Assembly (NCBI RefSeq): GCF_009377175.1
Contig: NZ_VJZD01000017.1
Location: 1 to 64,000 of the forward strand
Direction: 5' to 3'
DNA length: 64,000 nucleotides
Origin: Streptomyces adustus
Lineage (GTDB): Bacteria; Actinomycetota; Actinomycetes; Streptomycetales; Streptomycetaceae
Position 1 is the stretch's first letter, and each line of letters opens with the position of its first letter. Positions 1 to 8,121 of this stretch are shown here, one piece after another. The notes under the pieces are model-generated. The model searched no databases, was not told where the DNA came from, and saw only the letters and a list, made by a program, of their open reading frames with translations. A program made the position numbers and the translations under genes.

Positions 1-43
1 CCGCTCACCCCCCGAACCCCCCACTCCCGACTGGAGAAGCCGT

Positions 44-2428
44 ATGGCTATCGCCCGGCGACAGTTATTGCAGACCGGAGGCCTCGCCGCCGGTGCCCTG
101 GCCGTCGGCGCCCTGCTCCCGGCGCCGCCCGCGGCCGCGGCGGCCGGTCTCGCCCCGGACGCCTTCACCCGGCTGCCGCCCGGCAGCATCACCGCCCGCG
201 GCTGGCTCGCCGGCCAACTGCGGTTGCAGCTGGCCGGACTGTGCGGACGCTACGCCGAACGCTCCCACTTCCTCGACCTGTCGACCAGCGGCTGGGCCCA
301 CCCCGACCGCGACGGCTGGGAGGAACTCCCCTACTGGCTGCGCGGATACGTCCCCCTCGCCATCGCCACCCGCGACTCCACCGCCCTCGCCACGGCCCGC
401 CGCTGGATCGACGCCGTCCTCGCCACCCAGCAGAGCGACGGGTTCTTCGGCCCGCGGGCCCTGCGCACCGCGCTGAACGGCGGCCCCGACTTCTGGCCCT
501 TCCTGCCCCTGCTCCAGGCGCTGCGCACCTACGAGGAGTACACGCACGACACCCGGATCGTGCCGTTCGTCGGCCGGTTCCTGCGCTTCATGAACGCCCA
601 GGGGGCCGGTGCGTTCGATTCGAGCTGGGTGTCCCTGCGCTGGGGCGACGGGATGGACATCGCGCTGTGGCTGTACCACCGTACCGGTGAGGCCTATCTC
701 CTCGATCTCGTCGACAAGATGCACGCCTGGGGCGCCGACTGGACCGGTCCCCTGCCCAGCGCGCACAACGTCAACATCGCCCAGGGCTTCCGGGAGCCCG
801 CGCAGTACGCCCAGCGCTCCGGCTCCGCCGACCTGACCCGGGCCGCGTACCGCACGTACGAGCAAGTCCTCGGCGGCTACGGGCAGTTCCCCGGCGGCGG
901 GTTCGCGGGCGACGAGAACATCCGGCCGGGATTCGGCGACCCGCGGCAGGGCTTCGAGACCTGCGGCATCGTCGAGTTCATGGCCAGCCACGAGCTGCTG
1001 ACGCGGATCACCGGCGACCCCGTGTGGGCGGACCGCTGCGAGGAGCTGGCGTTCAACCTGCTGCCCGCCGCTCTCGACCCCGACGGCAAGGGGGTGCACT
1101 ACATCACGAACGCCAACTGCGTGGACCTGGACGACGTCCGCAAGACCGAGGGCCAGTTCCAGAACGGCTTCGCCATGCAGTCGTACCAGCCGGGGGTCGA
1201 CCAGTACCGCTGCTGTCCGCACAACTACGGCATGGGCTGGCCCTACTTCGGCGAGGAGCTGTGGCTCGCGACCCCGGACGGCGGGCTCGCCGCCGCGATG
1301 TACGCGCCCAGCAGCGTGACGGCGACCGTCGCGGGCACGGCGGTCACCGTCACCGAGACCACGGACTATCCGTTCGACGAGACCGTCACCCTGACCCTGT
1401 CCACCCCGCGCGCCGTCGCGTTCCCGCTGCTGCTGCGGGTGCCGGGCTGGTGCACGGCGCCCGTGCTGCGGGTCAACGGCGCGGCGGTCGACGCCCCGGC
1501 CGGGCCGGCGTTCGTGCGGGTCGCGCGCACCTGGCAGAACGGGGACCGCGTCACCCTGACCCTGCCGCAGCGCACCACGATCCGCGGCTGGCCCGGCAAC
1601 CGGGACGCGGTGAGCGTCGTGCACGGGCCGCTGACCTACGCGCTGAGGATCGGGGAGCGGTACGACCGGTACGCGGGCGACGACACCTTCCCCGAGTACG
1701 CGGTCCACGCCACGACGCCCTGGAACTACGGTCTGGTGCCCGGCACTTCACCGGTACTGCACCGCGCCACCGGACCGCTCGCGGCCAACCCGTTCACGCT
1801 CGGGACCACTCCGCTGACGCTCACCGCCGAGGCCCGCCGGGTCCCCGAGTGGGTCGCCGACGACGAGCACGTGGTCGCTCCGCTGCAACAGAGCCCGGCC
1901 CGGGCCACGGGGGCCGTGGAGCAGGTGACGCTCGTCCCGATGGGCGCGGCCAGGCTGCGCATCACCTCGTTCCCGACCGCCTCCCCGGACGGTCGTCCGT
2001 GGGTGCCCGAGCCGCCGTACCGGCGCGTGCTCAACAAGCACAGCGGGAAGGTGCTCGGGGTCGACGGGATGTCCACGGCGAACAGCGCGCGGGTCGTGCA
2101 GTTCGACGACAACGGCACCGGGGACCACGCCTGGCAGTTGGTCGACAGGGGCGAGGGCTGGTTCCTGGTGCGCAACGGCCAGAGCGGCAAGGTGCTCGGC
2201 GTCGACGGCATGTCGACGCAGAACAGCGCCCACGTCGTGCAGTACGAGGACAACGGCACCGACGACCACCTGTGGACGCTGGTGGACCGGGGCGACGGCT
2301 GGTTCCTCGTGCGCAACCGGCACAGCGGAAAGGTCCTCGGCGTGGACGGGATGTCGACCCAGAACAGCGCCCAGGTCGTGCAGTTCGACGACAACGGCAC
2401 CGACGACCATCTGTGGCGGCTGCTCTGA
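44..2428 (+). CDS. Secreted GH127-like glycosidase with C-terminal ricin-type lectin repeats
   Basis: A 794-residue exported protein. A twin-arginine-like signal (ARRQLLQ, then a hydrophobic stretch ending in an alanine run) covers residues 1-34. Residues about 40-640 match the beta-L-arabinofuranosidase GH127 (DUF1680) family. They include the E-T-C motif (E305, C307) and the double cysteine C390-C391 in RCCPHN, which in GH127 bind zinc and supply the cysteine nucleophile. Residues about 660-794 hold three near-identical repeats of about 44 residues around SGKVLGVDGMST, a ricin/CBM13-type beta-trefoil lectin. I infer removal of beta-linked arabinofuranose or a related sugar from plant polysaccharide outside the cell. 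A strong terminator follows immediately. Substrate is not provable from sequence. Confidence 0.85.
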   Translation: MAIARRQLLQTGGLAAGALAVGALLPAPPAAAAAGLAPDAFTRLPPGSITARGWLAGQLRLQLAGLCGRYAERSHFLDLSTSGWAHPDRDGWEELPYWLRGYVPLAIATRDSTALATARRWIDAVLATQQSDGFFGPRALRTALNGGPDFWPFLPLLQALRTYEEYTHDTRIVPFVGRFLRFMNAQGAGAFDSSWVSLRWGDGMDIALWLYHRTGEAYLLDLVDKMHAWGADWTGPLPSAHNVNIAQGFREPAQYAQRSGSADLTRAAYRTYEQVLGGYGQFPGGGFAGDENIRPGFGDPRQGFETCGIVEFMASHELLTRITGDPVWADRCEELAFNLLPAALDPDGKGVHYITNANCVDLDDVRKTEGQFQNGFAMQSYQPGVDQYRCCPHNYGMGWPYFGEELWLATPDGGLAAAMYAPSSVTATVAGTAVTVTETTDYPFDETVTLTLSTPRAVAFPLLLRVPGWCTAPVLRVNGAAVDAPAGPAFVRVARTWQNGDRVTLTLPQRTTIRGWPGNRDAVSVVHGPLTYALRIGERYDRYAGDDTFPEYAVHATTPWNYGLVPGTSPVLHRATGPLAANPFTLGTTPLTLTAEARRVPEWVADDEHVVAPLQQSPARATGAVEQVTLVPMGAARLRITSFPTASPDGRPWVPEPPYRRVLNKHSGKVLGVDGMSTANSARVVQFDDNGTGDHAWQLVDRGEGWFLVRNGQSGKVLGVDGMSTQNSAHVVQYEDNGTDDHLWTLVDRGDGWFLVRNRHSGKVLGVDGMSTQNSAQVVQFDDNGTDDHLWRLL

Positions 2429-2436
2429 GCGGGCGA

Positions 2437-2472
2437 CGTCCTGTTCTCCTCCCGCCGGAGGAGAACAGGACG
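2437..2472. terminator. Bidirectional hairpin terminator
   Basis: A perfect 16-bp stem (5' arm CGTCCTGTTCTCCTCC, 2437-2452) with a 4-nt loop (2453-2456) and the matching arm at 2457-2472. It lies 9 bp after the glycosidase stop and 18 bp before the end of the convergent lipoprotein gene, so it can serve both. Confidence 0.85.
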
Positions 2473-2489
2473 CCTTGGGGCGGTGGACC

Positions 2490-2966
2490 TCAGCCGGCGA
2501 GGAACACCCGGCAGGTGCTGGAGCGTTCGAAGACCGCCCCGGTGACCTTGGGGAGTTTTGATCCCTTCGCCCGGACGTAGGCCGGACCGGAATCCGGCGT
2601 GAAGCCCGCGTCGATGACCTCCGTCAGCACCTCGTCGGGGGTCGTCCTCCCGGCGGAGGCGAGCCGGTTGTCCCGGACGAACGCCGCAACAGCGTCGCAC
2701 GGCACCGAGAACTGGACGTTGAACGGGTATCCGTCCAAGGCCTTGAGGGCACCGTAGGCGATGTCCTCGGCCCCCTCGGGCAGGCGGACGCCGTAGTCGG
2801 ACAGGGCCTGGTCGAGGCTGACGTCGGCGGCGTCCGACGGAGACTCGTGCGGGAACGGCCCCGCGTGCTCGGCGGAGCGCAGGCCGCCCGGATCACAGGC
2901 GGCCAGGCTCCCGGCCAGCAACATCCCCGCGATCAGCCCCGGCATGCGGGTCGGTCGGTGGAACAA
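2490..2966 (-). CDS. Small lipoprotein of unknown function
   Basis: A 158-residue protein. The TTG start at 2966 is preceded by GGGGAGA at good spacing; the ATG eight codons further in has no comparable site. The signal peptide ends in a lipobox, L-A-A-C (C24), so it should be a lipid-anchored extracellular protein. The mature part has two further cysteines that could form one disulfide. No enzyme motif is visible. It is divergent from the small secreted protein at 3111 and shares about 145 bp of upstream DNA with it. I do not recognise the family. Confidence 0.75.
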   Translation of the reverse strand: MFHRPTRMPGLIAGMLLAGSLAACDPGGLRSAEHAGPFPHESPSDAADVSLDQALSDYGVRLPEGAEDIAYGALKALDGYPFNVQFSVPCDAVAAFVRDNRLASAGRTTPDEVLTEVIDAGFTPDSGPAYVRAKGSKLPKVTGAVFERSSTCRVFLAG

Positions 2967-3110
2967 CGATGTCTCCCCTCACCGGTGATGCGCGTGGGTC
3001 GATCCGCATGCAGACTGGCCGTAGAGGTCCGACAGTGCTGCGACGGCGCGGACCCGGTCCGTGCCACCGGAGCGAGAGGTCGCGACGACCTCGAGACGCC
3101 GGAGGTGTCC

Positions 3111-3494
3111 ATGTCCCGTCCCACGATCTCCCGCCGGGTCAAGCTCGCCCTGGCGACCGGTACCGCCCTTCTGCTCGCCTGGGCCCTGCCCACCTCGGCC
3201 TGGCCCGCCGCGGGCGACGTACAGGTCGTACTCGGCCAGCCCGGGGAGGATTCCATCCTGCTCGCTCCGCGACTGGTCGTGAACAACCCCCAGGACGGCC
3301 ACTGTTACACCGTCCTCCAGCTGTTCCCCAACGCTCCCGAGGGCAACTACTTCCGTTCGGTGGCCAATTACACCATCAGGCCCGTCTCCGTGTACGAGAA
3401 CAGCACATGCACCGGGACTCCGTACGGCGGGTCGGCCATGTCGTACGCCATAGGTGTGACCGGCGCCCCGCTTCATTCCTTCAGGGTCGGCTGA
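3111..3494 (+). CDS. Small secreted protein, unknown function
   Basis: A 127-residue product. The ATG at 3111 is chosen because GGAGGTG lies just upstream (3101-3107) and a textbook Sec signal follows (positively charged start, hydrophobic core, cut near WPAA). The mature domain of about 93 residues has two cysteines (HCYTV and STCTG), probably one disulfide, and a C-terminal beta-rich look. It resembles small secreted proteins common in Streptomyces, but I cannot name a family. Confidence 0.7.
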   Translation: MSRPTISRRVKLALATGTALLLAWALPTSAWPAAGDVQVVLGQPGEDSILLAPRLVVNNPQDGHCYTVLQLFPNAPEGNYFRSVANYTIRPVSVYENSTCTGTPYGGSAMSYAIGVTGAPLHSFRVG

Positions 3495-3524
3495 GACCCT
3501 CCGTAAGAGCTCCGCACACGACTC

Positions 3525-3560
3525 CCGCATCCGCATCCGCATCCGCATCCGCATCCGCAG
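3525..3560. repeat. CCGCAT hexamer tandem repeat
   Basis: Five exact copies of CCGCAT followed by CCGCAG, 36 bp in all. It lies between the stop of the small secreted gene and the end of the minus-strand membrane protein gene, and no supported gene covers it. Confidence 0.9.
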
Positions 3561-3561
3561 G

Positions 3562-4167
3562 TCACGGTCGCAGACCCGCATTCCTGAGCGTGACCGCGGA
3601 CAATGCGGTGATGACCTCCTGATCCCCGCGCCGCCAGGCGTCCGCGAGGCCACCGGGCGGTGCGGGAATCACGGCGAGTGCACGCTGCGGCCCGGTGAGG
3701 GCGCGCAGGGCGAGCAGGTCCGCGCCGCCCGGTGCGTCGAGCAGCCGGCGAGTGGTGGCGCTGCGCCTGATCCAGTGCAGCCGCGGCGGGAGCCACAGCA
3801 CCAGGACGAAGGCCACCGGGAGAACGATCAGGGCGACCGTGGTCAGTGTGGCGACCTGGCCCACGGTGTCCTGCAACGACCGGCCGGCGTCGGACAGGCC
3901 GTTGCCGGCGTCGGCGGCGGCCAGGAGCGGCTGCTTCAGGGAATCCCCGACGAACGGCACCTTCGAGGCCGCGTCACCGGCGTCGTTGAGACCGCCCGCG
4001 AGCGCGTCGCCCGCGTCCTGCGCCTTCTGGCCGGGCTCCGCCAGGAGCATGATCACGTGACGGACGGCCAGGGCGAACCACACCGCGGCCGCGATCAGGA
4101 CCAGGGCGATCAGGTCGGCGAGCACCTGGCGGCTCCGACGCACTGGGGTCTGGGCATAAAGACGCAT
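3562..4167 (-). CDS. Membrane protein with two transmembrane segments
   Basis: A 201-residue protein. Start ATG 4167, preceded by CAGGAG. Two hydrophobic segments are visible, at about residues 13-38 and 110-134. The loop between them (about 70 residues) is rich in A, G and D with repeated DAG motifs and is likely extracytoplasmic. The C-terminal tail of about 65 residues is R/A-rich and cytoplasmic. Streptomyces genomes carry many such conserved membrane proteins. I infer no function. It lies 209 bp downstream of anmK on the same strand and could be its distal partner. Confidence 0.75.
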   Translation of the reverse strand: MRLYAQTPVRRSRQVLADLIALVLIAAAVWFALAVRHVIMLLAEPGQKAQDAGDALAGGLNDAGDAASKVPFVGDSLKQPLLAAADAGNGLSDAGRSLQDTVGQVATLTTVALIVLPVAFVLVLWLPPRLHWIRRSATTRRLLDAPGGADLLALRALTGPQRALAVIPAPPGGLADAWRRGDQEVITALSAVTLRNAGLRP

Positions 4168-4376
4168 GCGTGTGCTCCTGTTCCGGCGGTGACATCGGGA
4201 CGGTCCGGCTCTGGGCGGGCCGGGGCGTTCGCGGTGGCTGTGGCGGGATCGGGCCCATGGTGGCATTCCGTCCCAGGTGCCGGAAGTACGGCGCCCGGAC
4301 GCATGCCCCGGCTCGCTGACGGCGGCCCCCGCGCCTCCGGGCGCACGCTTCGACCCGCTGACAGCGGCCCCGCGCC

Positions 4377-5561
4377 TCACGCTCGGAGTCTCGGGCCGAT
4401 CCGCAGTACCCGGGGCGGGTGCCCGGCCGGTTCGGGCAGGCGCAGCGGTGACCGGCCCGGGGTGACCGTGCCGAGCAGGGTCGCCCGACGGGCTCCGGTG
4501 CCCGACGGCAATGTGCCGGGCAGGCCGTGCATCGTGAGGAATCCCAGGATCGCGAAGGCCAGGGCCTCCTTCGCGTCCGAGGGAAGGCCCAGCTCGTGAC
4601 TGGGGCGCAACGGCACATCGGGCAGTTCCTCGGCGATCATGCGCATCAGCACGGGGTTGCGCACACCGCCGCCGGACACGACGAGCTGGGTGGCGCCGTG
4701 GGCCCGGCACGCGTCGGCGACGGTGACCGCGGTCAGCCGGGTCAGGGTGGCCAGTACGTCGTCGGGGCGGGGCGCGGGCAGCACTGCTTCGAGGGCCCGT
4801 TGCAGATAGGGCAGATGGAAGTACTCCTTGCCGGTGGTCTTCGGGGCGGGCCTGCGGTAGTAGGGGTCGGCCAGGAGGACACGGAGCAGCTCGGGACGCG
4901 TCCGGCCGGCCGCGGCCCCTCGCCCGTCCGCGTCGTAGGCATGGGCGCCGCCGGTGAAGTGCCGTACGGCCGCGTCCAGGAGCGCGTTGGCGGGGCCGGT
5001 GTCGAAGGCCAACGGGTCGGTGCCGGGCGCGAGCACGGTGATGTTGGCGATGCCTCCCAGGTTGAGCGCGGCGGGTGTGCCGGGCAGGCCGCGCAGCAGC
5101 AGGGTGTCGGTCATGCCCACCAGCGGGGCTCCCTGCCCGCCCGCCGCCACGTCCCTGCTGCGCAGGTCGGAAACGACGGGGAGGCCGGTGGCCTCGGCGA
5201 TCCAGGCGGGCTGGCCGAGTTGGAGAGTGCCGTGCACGGCGCCGTCCTCGACCCAGTGGTGCATGGTCTGGCCGTGCGAGACGACGAGGTCCGCCCTGCC
5301 GTCGCACAGGTCGTGCAGGGCGCGTTCGGCGGCGGCCGCGAAGGCCTGGCCGATGCGGGTGTCCAGGGTGCAGACGGCCCGGGTGGTCGTGGTGGCCGGC
5401 GGCAGCGTGGCGGCGATCAGGTCGCGCACGGCGTCGGGGTAGGGGGCGGACAGGTGCCCGATGGGGTGCAGGTGCAGGACGTCGCCGTCCAGGGCGAGGT
5501 CCGCGGCGGCGGCCTCGATGGCGTCGTACGAGGTGCCCGACATCAGGCCGATCACCCGCAC
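4377..5561 (-). CDS. anmK: Anhydro-N-acetylmuramic acid kinase
   Basis: A 394-residue sugar kinase of the ASKHA fold. It phosphorylates and opens 1,6-anhydro-MurNAc to MurNAc-6-phosphate during cell-wall recycling in the cytoplasm. Visible family motifs are GLMSGTS at the N-terminus, VSHGQTMHHW, SDLRSRDVAAGGQGAPL, the nucleotide motif NLGGIANIT, FDTGPANALLD, and VSGGGVRN near the C-terminus. The GTG at 5561 is chosen because the first recognisable family residues (VRVIGLMSGTS) start there and a GGGAAGGGGAG stretch precedes it. An in-frame upstream extension of 66 residues is low-complexity and unlike the family. MurQ or NagA partners are not seen nearby. Confidence 0.93.
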   Translation of the reverse strand: MRVIGLMSGTSYDAIEAAAADLALDGDVLHLHPIGHLSAPYPDAVRDLIAATLPPATTTTRAVCTLDTRIGQAFAAAAERALHDLCDGRADLVVSHGQTMHHWVEDGAVHGTLQLGQPAWIAEATGLPVVSDLRSRDVAAGGQGAPLVGMTDTLLLRGLPGTPAALNLGGIANITVLAPGTDPLAFDTGPANALLDAAVRHFTGGAHAYDADGRGAAAGRTRPELLRVLLADPYYRRPAPKTTGKEYFHLPYLQRALEAVLPAPRPDDVLATLTRLTAVTVADACRAHGATQLVVSGGGVRNPVLMRMIAEELPDVPLRPSHELGLPSDAKEALAFAILGFLTMHGLPGTLPSGTGARRATLLGTVTPGRSPLRLPEPAGHPPRVLRIGPRLRA

Positions 5562-6051
5562 GACCGCTCCCCTTCCCTCTGCCGCACGGGCCGGGCGACG
5601 GGAACCGGCCGCGACAGGACCCTTGACCGGAACGGTGGTTGTGAGCGGGGCCGGGACCCCGTCGGCTGTTGCGGCGTGAACTGTGGGGCGGGCCGGGGCA
5701 CTGACTGCGACGACGGGTGCGGCATGGCGTCTCCGTGGGGGAACGTCCGTGGCGGTCAAAGGGGGACGCGGCGAGACCCGACGGGGGCCGTGTCACCGTG
5801 CCCGCCCTGCAAGCGTGCCGTCACTTCCGGCCGACGGCCGCCGTGACACGGCCGGGATCCGTGCCCGGGCTGCCGTGTCCGTGGCGGACCCCGACGGTTC
5901 CGGTCGCCCCGCGAGGCCGGGACCATCGGCCCGGCACCTCGTGCCCGACGGCCCATGACGTGCGGCGGCGGCGGGACGACAATGGAGGTGCGACGCCGGG
6001 AGGACGGGCGCGTGGCCCGGGTCCGGCGGCCGCCTGGAAGTGGGTGACGTG
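5562..6051. other. Divergent intergenic region, anmK / SHOCT gene
   Basis: 490 bp between two divergent genes. Open frames on both strands are low-complexity (R/P/G/A-rich) with no credible ribosome site. It should hold both promoters. A possible -10 (GACAAT, 5978-5983) faces the SHOCT gene. I see no other structure. Confidence 0.6.
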
Positions 6052-6333
6052 ATGTTCTGGTACGGCCATGATCCCGGCGGATGGGGCTGGTTCGGCATGT
6101 CGATCGGCATGATCCTCTTCTGGGCCGCTCTCATCACCGTCGGCGTTCTGCTGTTCCGGGCCCTGTCCCGGCCGTCCGGCACCGGGGCGGCGGGCCACCG
6201 CCCCCCGTACCGGCCCGGCCCCGAGCAGCTGCTCGCCGAACGGTTCGCCCGCGGGGAGATCGACGAGGACGAGTACCACCGCCGTCTGGACGTCCTGCGC
6301 GGCACCGGCGGCACCCGGCTCGACAAAGCCTGA
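6052..6333 (+). CDS. Single-pass membrane protein with SHOCT domain
   Basis: A 93-residue protein. ATG 6052 has GGAAG 11 nt upstream; an in-frame GTG at 6049 is possible. The N-terminus is rich in W and G (HDPGGWGWFGM), then one transmembrane helix (about residues 18-40) and a short linker. The SHOCT motif is at about residues 62-84 (QLLAERFARGEIDEDEYHRRLDVL). SHOCT is a short helical module at the C-terminus of many bacterial membrane proteins, thought to mediate oligomerisation. It stands upstream of the nitroreductase and may belong to the same stress block. Confidence 0.85.
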   Translation: MFWYGHDPGGWGWFGMSIGMILFWAALITVGVLLFRALSRPSGTGAAGHRPPYRPGPEQLLAERFARGEIDEDEYHRRLDVLRGTGGTRLDKA

Positions 6334-6493
6334 GCCGGCGTCCGCGGGGTGCCTGCCGAGGCGCCGGGCGACGCCGTCCGACGGCCGCGCGTGGCCCGAC
6401 CCCCGGTGCCATAGTGGGAAGAGCGCACAGGTGGAGGAGACGGAAGCCGCCTCCACGTGGACGAACGGTCGGCCCTGGAGGGAGGCAGGTCCG

Positions 6494-7489
6494 TTGTCGG
6501 TACGCACACTCGACCCGAAGACCGTGACGGCCCTGGTCGCGGACGCCACGTCCGCGCCCTCCATGCACAACGCCCAGCCGTGGAGGTTCCGCTTCCGGCG
6601 CAAGGACGGCGCCTTCGAGGTGTACGCGGACCTCGACCGCGCCATGCCCCACTCCGACCCCACCACCCGCGCCCTGCACCTGGGCTGTGCCGCCGCCGTG
6701 TTCAATCTGCGCGTGGCCGCCGCGCACGCGGGCTGGGAGCCCGTCACCCGGCTGCTGCCCGATCCGGCGGACCCCAGCCTGATCGCCGAGGTACGGCTGG
6801 CCGGTCCCACGGCCGCCGACGACGACCTCGCCGCGCTGTATCCGGCGATCCGCCGCCGCCGCACCAGCCGTCACCCGTTCACGGACGAGGAGATCCCCCA
6901 GGCCGTCAAGGACACCCTGAGCGGTGCCGCCGTGCTGGAGGGCGCCCAGCTGGTCTTCCCCGGGGCCTGGCACGTCCGGACACTGCTGCACCTGGTCCAC
7001 GACGCCGAGGGACGCGACGACCGGGACTCCGCCGCCGCCGAGGAACTGAGCCGCTGGACCCGCGTGGGCGCACCGGCGGCCGGAGAGTCGGGCGACGGGG
7101 TGCCGGAGGACGCCTTCGGCCCGCGACAGCGCTTCGGCCAGGCACCCGTGCGTGACTTCGCCGGCCGGCACCCCGTGCCCGGCCGGGAGACCGCCGTGTT
7201 CGAGGAGACACCGCAGCTCGCCGTGCTGGGCACCCAGGACGACCGGCCGCGGGACTGGCTGGCGGCGGGCCAGGCGCTGGAGCGCGTACTGCTCCAGGCC
7301 ACCCTCGACGGGCTCGCCACCTCGCTCACCTCCCATGCCCTCGAATGGCCCGAGCTCCGCTGGACCGTACGCGACCCGGAATCGGCGATGGGCTTCGTCC
7401 AGATGGTCCTGCGGCTCGGCTACGGCCCCTCGGGGCCCGGGACGCCCCGGCGCCCCGTGGACGAGGTGCTCGACATCGAGGGCGACTGA
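6494..7489 (+). CDS. Acg-family nitroreductase-like flavoprotein
   Basis: A 331-residue protein of the Acg family (M. tuberculosis Rv2032 type), distant relatives of FMN nitroreductases. The family motif P-S-x-H-N-x-Q-P-W is at residues 22-30, and tandem nitroreductase-like halves cover the rest. TTG 6494 is chosen as the start because GGAGGGAGG lies just upstream; a GTG at 6431 would add 21 residues but has no ribosome site. In mycobacteria the Acg protein is induced by hypoxia through DosR and is thought to sequester flavin. The role here is inferred from family and neighbours. A possible -10 box (CATAGT) is at 6410-6415. Confidence 0.87.
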   Translation: MSVRTLDPKTVTALVADATSAPSMHNAQPWRFRFRRKDGAFEVYADLDRAMPHSDPTTRALHLGCAAAVFNLRVAAAHAGWEPVTRLLPDPADPSLIAEVRLAGPTAADDDLAALYPAIRRRRTSRHPFTDEEIPQAVKDTLSGAAVLEGAQLVFPGAWHVRTLLHLVHDAEGRDDRDSAAAEELSRWTRVGAPAAGESGDGVPEDAFGPRQRFGQAPVRDFAGRHPVPGRETAVFEETPQLAVLGTQDDRPRDWLAAGQALERVLLQATLDGLATSLTSHALEWPELRWTVRDPESAMGFVQMVLRLGYGPSGPGTPRRPVDEVLDIEGD

Positions 7490-7539
7490 CGGCATGGCGT
7501 CGGCCTCCGTCTCGTACGAAGCTGGATACGACGGACGGG

Positions 7540-7559
7540 CGCGGCGGTGGACCGCCGCG
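7540..7559. terminator. Short inverted repeat after the nitroreductase gene
   Basis: A perfect 9-bp inverted repeat (CGCGGCGGT / ACCGCCGCG) around GG, 51 bp after the nitroreductase stop. As RNA it would fold as a 7-bp stem with a 6-nt loop. It could be a weak terminator or a protein site. Confidence 0.4.
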
Positions 7560-7616
7560 ATGAGATGCCCGGTCCACTCGGCGCCGGGGCCGCCCCGGAC
7601 GGCTCCGGCCCCCCGA

Positions 7617-7705
7617 CAGCACCCGTCCGGACCGCACCGGACCGGACAGCACCGGACCGCACCGGTCGGCTTCCGTCCGCATCGGATCGCACCGGTCCGC
7701 ATCGA
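7617..7705. repeat. Degenerate CACCGG-ACCG repeats in the leader of the DUF1876 gene
   Basis: Imperfect copies of a roughly 10-bp unit (CACCGGACCG and variants) run for almost 90 bp directly before the ribosome site of the DUF1876 gene. No ORF is supported here. Confidence 0.6.
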
Positions 7706-7721
7706 GCCGAGGAGGAGAGCC

Positions 7722-8009
7722 ATGTCGCATACGTTGGAATGGAAGGTCCGTATTCATCTGTACGAGGACGACACGGGAACGACCAAGGCACAGCTGGTGC
7801 TGGACACCGGCTCGGGCGAGCTCACCGCCCTGGGCACCGCGCACTGCAATCCCGCGGACGAGGACGTGCCGCGGATCGGCGACGAGCTCGCCGCGGGCCG
7901 GGGCCTGAGCGACCTGGCACGACAGCTGCTGAAAGCGGCCGAGCAGGACATCCAGGGCATGGGCGTGCCGGAGCCGGGCGACCGGCAGACCGCCGGGTGG
8001 CCCGGCTGA
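7722..8009 (+). CDS. DUF1876 protein, Rv1738-like (dormancy-associated)
   Basis: A 95-residue cytoplasmic protein. ATG 7722 has a strong GAGGAGGAGAG site. The segment around residues 45-70 reads NPAD-x-DVP-x-IGDEL-x-AGRGLSDL, the hallmark of DUF1876, and matches M. tuberculosis Rv1738, a DosR-regulon protein whose structure resembles ribosome hibernation factors. The fold is a small alpha/beta domain. I infer a role in slow growth or hypoxia, possibly in lowering translation; the window itself does not test this. It sits between an Acg homologue and the DUF1918 fusion gene, all on the same strand. Confidence 0.9.
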   Translation: MSHTLEWKVRIHLYEDDTGTTKAQLVLDTGSGELTALGTAHCNPADEDVPRIGDELAAGRGLSDLARQLLKAAEQDIQGMGVPEPGDRQTAGWPG

Positions 8010-8121
8010 CCGGCGGCCGCGCACCGGCCCCCCAGCTCCGGGTGTCCGGGGCGATCACCCCCTGCGCGCCGCCGCGCGCGGCACGTCGGGAACAGCACCA
8101 CTCTCAGGGAAGGGCGGCGTC

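Noticed and set aside
5562-5759. 66-residue N-terminal extension of anmK
   Set aside because: The family homology begins at the GTG at 5561, which has a ribosome site; the extension is low complexity.
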